In this document: positions 59,772-64,000 of the stretch, in pieces | Layout: each line of letters begins with the position of its first letter | Numbering within the stretch: position 1 is the stretch's first letter | Assembly (NCBI RefSeq): GCF_900091515.1 | Contig: NZ_LT607410.1 | Coordinates: 2,852,001 to 2,916,000 of the forward strand | From: Micromonospora purpureochromogenes | GTDB lineage: Bacteria > Actinomycetota > Actinomycetes > Mycobacteriales > Micromonosporaceae | Direction of reading: 5' to 3' | DNA length: 64,000 bases | Program-made: the position numbers and the translations under genes | The notes under the pieces: generated by a model | What the model saw: only the letters and a program-made list of their open reading frames with translations | The model's database searches: none | What the model was told of the DNA's origin: nothing

Positions 59772-61123
59772 GCGAAGCGTTAGGTCGGGTCGCCGCCCGG
59801 CACGCGCATGTCCTCGTAGCCGAGGTGCCGGGGCACTGGGTGACCCGGGCCGCGGTCGAGCGGCACGTCCTTGCCCGGGGCTGGCGGCTGGCTCTGTCCC
59901 CGGGGGACGCCGACATCCTGGCCGTCTGCGGCCCGCCGCCCCCGCACCTGGTGGAACCGCTGCATCGGCTGTGGGAGCAGATGCCCGGCCCGCGCGCTCG
60001 CATCGAGGTCGAATCCCCGCAGGGAGTCCTGCCCGCCCTCGTCGCAGCGGAGGAAGAGCTGCTCGACCTCACCCGGCAGCGGGCCGACAGCCGGGACCGG
60101 TCGCCCGATCAGGCCGGGACCGGCCATGTCGATCCGGGTGAGCATCACGCCCAGGAACGGCACGCTCCACACGGCCGCGCCGGGCACGACACCGCCCACC
60201 CCGCCTCGGAGCGCCGCTGTGGCGGCGGACAGCAGGGCGGGGCGGCCCATGAGCCGCAGGCCGACCACGGCACGGACGCCAACTCCGCGGAGACTCAGAA
60301 AGGTACGCACCGCGGAGGGCCGAGGCACGACGCGCACGGCCACGTCGGCCACCACGAGCCGCCACCCGGCAGCGGTGAGCCGGCCGACGACGGAGGCCGG
60401 GGGCATGGAGATCACGGCCACGTGGGCCACGGTGGCATGGACATGGCCCCCGGCGGCATCCCACTCGCCAGCGGCGGTGAGGACCGCGACGGCTTGGAGA
60501 TGGATCTTCTGCAGCTGCGACTTGGCCCGGTCCTGGCGTACTGGCCGGCGGGCCTCGTCCTGCGTTGCACCCTCCAAGGCGACGTCATCGTCGAGGCGGA
60601 GACCAGCCTGATCGCCGCCGACGACCCCACTGCAGCCGCAGAGCGGCGGTACGCGCCGGAGGAGCTGCGCCGGTTCGCCGCCCGACGATGCGACAACGCT
60701 GCCAGCCTCCTGGGGCTCGCGGCCTGGGGTGATGCCGCCTCCCGTGCTCGGCGGATGCGTGACGCCCTGCTCTTCACCGATGACCCTGACGGGTCGGAAC
60801 TCCACCGGCTCCGCCGCATGGTCGGCCGGTCGTGGTGGTTGCGGTGGTCGCTGCGCCGGGTCGGGCCGCTGGATGCGCAATATCTCGCCCACCGCGGCCT
60901 ACCGGCCACCATGACGGGCGACGTCCGTGACCGGCTGCTCGCCATGCTCGACCGAGCCGCGCACAGTATCGCCGGCCAGCAGCCCACCGGCCCGTCGCTC
61001 GGCGTACCCGTCGACGCGATCCCTGATCTGGTACGCGGGTGGGACCTCGCCACCGCCCGACTCATCGTCGCCAGTCTCGACCTCGACCCGCTCGCCGCGG
61101 ACCGGGAGGCGAACCATGTCTGA
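59762..61123 (+). CDS. Unusual complex-I-operon protein: NuoB-like start, His-rich linker, NuoD-like end
   Basis: A 453-residue protein from GTG 59762, overlapping nuoA by 10 bp. Residues about 1-105 recall NuoB (SPGDADILAVCGPP; LWEQMPGPRARIEV) but lack the cysteines that bind cluster N2. Residues about 125-240 are a low-complexity linker rich in His, Gly and Asp (HAHGHVGHHE; HGDHGHVGHGGMD), likely to bind metal. The last ~210 residues (LRLGPVLAYWPAGLVLRCTL; WWLRWSLRRVGPLD) vaguely resemble a NuoD/hydrogenase large subunit without active-site residues. It may replace the peripheral arm of complex I. Function is inferred from position only. Confidence 0.6.
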   Translation: MGLSEALGRVAARHAHVLVAEVPGHWVTRAAVERHVLARGWRLALSPGDADILAVCGPPPPHLVEPLHRLWEQMPGPRARIEVESPQGVLPALVAAEEELLDLTRQRADSRDRSPDQAGTGHVDPGEHHAQERHAPHGRAGHDTAHPASERRCGGGQQGGAAHEPQADHGTDANSAETQKGTHRGGPRHDAHGHVGHHEPPPGSGEPADDGGRGHGDHGHVGHGGMDMAPGGIPLASGGEDRDGLEMDLLQLRLGPVLAYWPAGLVLRCTLQGDVIVEAETSLIAADDPTAAAERRYAPEELRRFAARRCDNAASLLGLAAWGDAASRARRMRDALLFTDDPDGSELHRLRRMVGRSWWLRWSLRRVGPLDAQYLAHRGLPATMTGDVRDRLLAMLDRAAHSIAGQQPTGPSLGVPVDAIPDLVRGWDLATARLIVASLDLDPLAADREANHV

Positions 61124-62054
61124 ACCCGCGGTCACCGTGGTCCCCGCCGGGTGGGCGCTGGCCGCCGCCGGGCTGCTCGGGCTCCTGGCGGTTGCCGCTG
61201 CCGTTCTCGACGGGTTCCTGACCGCGCGGCCAACCGGCATCGGCTCATCAGGGCTGAGCCAGCCATTCGGTGAGGTGGCCCGGCTGATGCGGCAGCGGCG
61301 GCGGACCACGGTCGCGGCGGACAGCCTGTTGTGGCGTATCGGAGGGGCCGGACTGCTGCTGATGGCGTTGATGATCATCACGGTGGTGCCGCTGGGACGG
61401 TGGACCCTGTTCGACCTCGACGTCGGGGTCATCTGGTTCAACGCCATGGACGTCCTCGCGTGGGCGTTCGTGTGGCTGACCGGCTGGGGCGCCAACTCGG
61501 CGCATTCGGTGATCGGCGGTTACCGGTTCCTCGCCCACGGGCTGGCCTACGAGCTGCCGCTGATGTTCGCGCTCGTGGCGCCCGCGGTCGGTGCGTCGAG
61601 CCTGAACGTCGGGGAGATCGCCGCCGCCCAGCAGGGCGTCTGGTTCGTCGTTTGGATGCCGGTGGCCTTTCTCGTGTTCTGCACGGGCGTCCTGGCGATC
61701 GCTGTCTGGGGACCGTTCTCCCCGGCCCTCGGCGCTGACCTGGCCGGCGGCGTGACCACCGAGCTGTCCGGCGTCGACCGGCTGCTGTTCCAGGGCGGCC
61801 GGTACGCGCTGCTCGCCGCCGGGGCCGCGTTCGCGGTGCCGATGTTCCTCGGCGGCGGCGCCGGCCCGCTGCTGCCCGCCTGGGCGTGGGTGCTGGTCAA
61901 GACCCTCGCCCTGCTGGCCGTGTTCGTGTGGCTGCACCGCCGCCTGCCCGCGGCGCGGCCGGACCTGTTCATGGAGGCCGGGTGGCTGGTGCTGCTACCC
62001 GCGGTGCTGCTGCAGGACCTGATCGTCGCGGTCGTCGCCGCAGGCAGGAGCTGA
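61116..62054 (+). CDS. nuoH: NADH-quinone oxidoreductase subunit H
   Basis: A 312-residue membrane subunit that forms the quinone-site floor of complex I. Helices are regularly spaced, and the loop GWGANSAHSVIGGYRFLAHG then LAYELPLMFALVAP matches the NuoH segment GWxSNSKYALLGxxRxxAQxxSYE. Some acidic residues of the quinone channel differ. ATG 61116 overlaps the preceding gene by 8 bp and follows GGGAGG. Confidence 0.87.
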   Translation: MSEPAVTVVPAGWALAAAGLLGLLAVAAAVLDGFLTARPTGIGSSGLSQPFGEVARLMRQRRRTTVAADSLLWRIGGAGLLLMALMIITVVPLGRWTLFDLDVGVIWFNAMDVLAWAFVWLTGWGANSAHSVIGGYRFLAHGLAYELPLMFALVAPAVGASSLNVGEIAAAQQGVWFVVWMPVAFLVFCTGVLAIAVWGPFSPALGADLAGGVTTELSGVDRLLFQGGRYALLAAGAAFAVPMFLGGGAGPLLPAWAWVLVKTLALLAVFVWLHRRLPAARPDLFMEAGWLVLLPAVLLQDLIVAVVAAGRS

Positions 62055-62055
62055 G

Positions 62056-62619
62056 GTGATCACCCACGTCGCGTTCTGGGCCCTGGCGGTCGTCGCCGTC
62101 CTCGCCGGCGCCGCCGTGTTCATCGTCGACTCGATGGCCCGGGCCAGCTACGCCCTCGCCGTGTCGTTCATCGCCGTCGGCCTGCAGGTGCTGCTGATGC
62201 GGCAGAACTACGTAGGCGTGGTGACGATCCTGATGATGGTCATGGAGATGGCCGTCATGGCCGTCTTCATGGTCATGTTCATGGGCATGAACCCGGCGCT
62301 GATGCCGATGAGCATGGTCCACGACAAGCGCCACGCCCTGGCGGTGTCCGTCGGTGTGTTCGTGCTCCTCGCCGCCGGTGTGCTGTTCGTGCCCTGGCCC
62401 ACGCGACGCGGCGCCCCGCCCGTCGACATCACCGAGGCGTTGGGGGAGGAGCTGATGGGCCCGAAGATGCTGACCATGGCGGCCGTCGGCGCGGTCATGG
62501 CCGTCACCATCGTCTCCGGCGTCGTGCTGGCAGCCCATCGGACCCGCTACGACCGGTTCGGCGACGACCTGCGTCGGCGACCGGCCGACGACCCGCAGCC
62601 AGGAGGTGTCGGCCGATGA
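62056..62619 (+). CDS. nuoJ: NADH-quinone oxidoreductase subunit J
   Basis: A 187-residue, five-helix subunit. It starts at GTG 62056, one base after the nuoH stop and following AGGAG. Its third helix region is unusually Met-rich (VTILMMVMEMAVMAVFMVMF, then MGMNPALMPMSM), where ordinary NuoJ has a pi-bulge helix with Gly/Tyr. It overlaps nuoK by 4 bp. Confidence 0.82.
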   Translation: MITHVAFWALAVVAVLAGAAVFIVDSMARASYALAVSFIAVGLQVLLMRQNYVGVVTILMMVMEMAVMAVFMVMFMGMNPALMPMSMVHDKRHALAVSVGVFVLLAAGVLFVPWPTRRGAPPVDITEALGEELMGPKMLTMAAVGAVMAVTIVSGVVLAAHRTRYDRFGDDLRRRPADDPQPGGVGR

Positions 62620-62918
62620 CCCTGCAGACCGTGCTGCTCGTGGCGGCGGCGCTGTTCAGCGTCGGCCTCTACGGCGCGCTGTCGCAGCAGGTGGTGGTCA
62701 TGGTGATGATGGGGCTGGAGTTGATGCTCAACGGCCTGATCCTGGCCGCCGCCGGCTTCTGGTGGTTCCTCGCCCCGGACCCGTCCGGGCAGGTGCTGTT
62801 GCTGATCATCATCGTCGCGATGACCGTCGAGATGGCGATGGGCTTCGCCGTGGCCACCCAGCTGCATCGGATCCGTCGTAGCGACATGACCGACATGGCC
62901 GGTGACCTGTCCCGATGA
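62616..62918 (+). CDS. nuoK: NADH-quinone oxidoreductase subunit K
   Basis: A 100-residue, three-helix subunit of the proton channel. The acidic residues sit in MMGLELMLNGLILAAAGF and IIVAMTVEMAMGFAVATQL, the two conserved Glu positions of NuoK. ATG 62616 overlaps the nuoJ stop (ATGA), and its own stop overlaps nuoL the same way. Confidence 0.92.
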   Translation: MTLQTVLLVAAALFSVGLYGALSQQVVVMVMMGLELMLNGLILAAAGFWWFLAPDPSGQVLLLIIIVAMTVEMAMGFAVATQLHRIRRSDMTDMAGDLSR

Positions 62919-64000
62919 GCCCACTCGCGCAGGCGGCCCTGTGGTTACTGGTTGCCCTCCCGACGGCAGCGGGGGTCCTGCTGGTCGCGAGCCGGCGGGC
63001 GGAGCGGGCCGCCGCCCCGGTCTCGCTGGCCGTCGCCGCAGCCTCGGTAGTCCTGGCGGTGATCGTCGCCGTGGCACGGCCTGCCGTGGCGGTGCCGTTC
63101 ATGGCCGGCGTCGACTTCGCGCTCACCGTCGACGGGCTCGCCGCGCTGCTCGCGCCCATGCTCGCCGTGGTGACCCTGCTGGTGCTGGCCGCCGCGGCAG
63201 GGGAGATTCGCCGCTCGCAGGCACGCTTTCACGGCCTGATGCTGCTGTTCGCCGCCTCCGCCGCGCTCACCGTCACCGCGGCGACCCTGCCCACGTTGCT
63301 GTTCGCGTGGGAGATCATGGGCGCGGCCTCGTACGCGCTGATCGGGTTCTGGTGGCGGGACGAGGACCGCGTGTCGGCCGGGCTGACCGCGTTCGTCACC
63401 ACCCGCTCGGCCGACCTGGGACTGTACGTCGCCGCGGGAGCCGCGCTGGCCGGTGGCGCGGGTCTGGCGCTGGCCGACCTGCCACACAGCAGCCCCGGTT
63501 GGCGGCACGTCATCGCCGCCGGGATCCTCGCCGCCGCGCTCGGCAAGGCCGCGCAACTGCCACTGTCGTTCTGGCTCTCCCGGGCGATGGCCGGCCCGAG
63601 CCCGGTCAGCGCGCTCCTGCACTCCGCGGCGATGGTGGCCATGGGCGGCTACCTGCTGCTGCGGGTACAGCCCCTGCTCGCCGCCACCGGCTGGGCAGCC
63701 CCGGTGACCATGTGGGCCGGCGGTCTGACAGCGCTGCTGCTCGGCGCGGTGGCGGTCGCCCAGCGGGACATCAAGCAGCTCCTTGCCGCCTCCACCGCCG
63801 CCCAGCTCGGGTTCGTGGTGATGGCCGCCGGCGCCGGCACAGTAGCCGGCGGCGCCGCCCATCTGATCGCGCACGCCGCCACCAAGGCGCTGCTGTTCCT
63901 GGCGGCCGGGGCGTGGCTGACCGCGGTGGGCACCACGCGGCTCGCCGACCTACGAGGGATCGCCGGGCGGTGGCGGCTGGTCGGCTGGTCCGCCACCGCC
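62915..64000 (+). CDS. nuoL: NADH-quinone oxidoreductase subunit L (5' part)
   Basis: The first 362 residues of an antiporter-like proton-pumping subunit; the gene continues past the right edge. Motifs are LLFAWEIMGAASYALIGFWW (the Glu of helix 5), KAAQLPLSFWLSRAMAGPSP (the Lys of helix 7, from the conserved KSAQxPLHxWLPxAMxGPTP), and SALLHSAAMVAMGGYLLLR. ATG overlaps the nuoK stop. The W-L-S-R spelling where WLPDAM is usual marks a divergent NuoL/MrpA-like protein. Confidence 0.92.
   Translation, partial: MSPLAQAALWLLVALPTAAGVLLVASRRAERAAAPVSLAVAAASVVLAVIVAVARPAVAVPFMAGVDFALTVDGLAALLAPMLAVVTLLVLAAAAGEIRRSQARFHGLMLLFAASAALTVTAATLPTLLFAWEIMGAASYALIGFWWRDEDRVSAGLTAFVTTRSADLGLYVAAGAALAGGAGLALADLPHSSPGWRHVIAAGILAAALGKAAQLPLSFWLSRAMAGPSPVSALLHSAAMVAMGGYLLLRVQPLLAATGWAAPVTMWAGGLTALLLGAVAVAQRDIKQLLAASTAAQLGFVVMAAGAGTVAGGAAHLIAHAATKALLFLAAGAWLTAVGTTRLADLRGIAGRWRLVGWSATA

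Overview
The window is uniformly GC-rich (roughly 70%), with GTG starts, strong codon-position bias and gene families typical of actinomycetes. The mix of MoxR/FN3 proteins, a DUF5709 protein, a SWIM/DUF6493 pair and a second complex I operon suggests Micromonospora or a close relative in the Micromonosporaceae. That assignment is inference from gene content.

Left flank (1-6760): a minus-strand set of cell-envelope genes (MoxR ATPase, a large fibronectin-III protein, and a TPR/Pro-rich/FN3 membrane protein), followed by tRNA-Leu(GAG).

Island (6745-33757): a decayed serine recombinase abuts the tRNA 3' end, and a 15-bp copy of that tRNA end recurs at 33743-33757 beside a second remnant of the same recombinase. 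The DNA between holds redox, thiol and electrophile-stress genes: an AhpD-like peroxidase, a nitroreductase, two MmcQ/YjbR proteins, zinc-free quinone oxidoreductases, OsmC, MsrA, a peroxiredoxin, three TetR regulators and two MFS exporters. It also holds many deleted relics of the same families (NfsB, MsrB, SDR, quinone reductase, OsmC, Ada). A 16-bp palindrome TGGAC-N6-GTCCA stands in front of many of them. Two TetR proteins with nearly the same recognition helix are the probable repressors. I read this as an operator-linked stress regulon caught partway through duplication and decay. The end of the island carries mntH, a ferritin-like protein, a truncated DUF4396 protein, IS elements and scraps of groEL and DUF305.

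Middle (34990-50490): a giant single-chain biotin-dependent carboxylase, a DUF6493/SWIM pair, a translationally coupled CoaD-like/DUF6817 pair, transposase wreckage and a tandem-duplicated LtrA membrane protein.

Right part (50655-64000): transposase and recombinase debris, a secreted chymotrypsin-like protease, a PaaK-like ligase, and a copper block. The copper block has SHOCT and DUF2933 proteins, a small coupled ORF containing a CsoR-like operator, and a CopB-type ATPase that has lost its C-terminus at a junction with a truncated methyltransferase. Next come a NagZ-like lipoprotein and the start of a complex I operon (nuoA, an unusual His-rich second gene, nuoH, nuoJ, nuoK, nuoL) that runs off the right edge.
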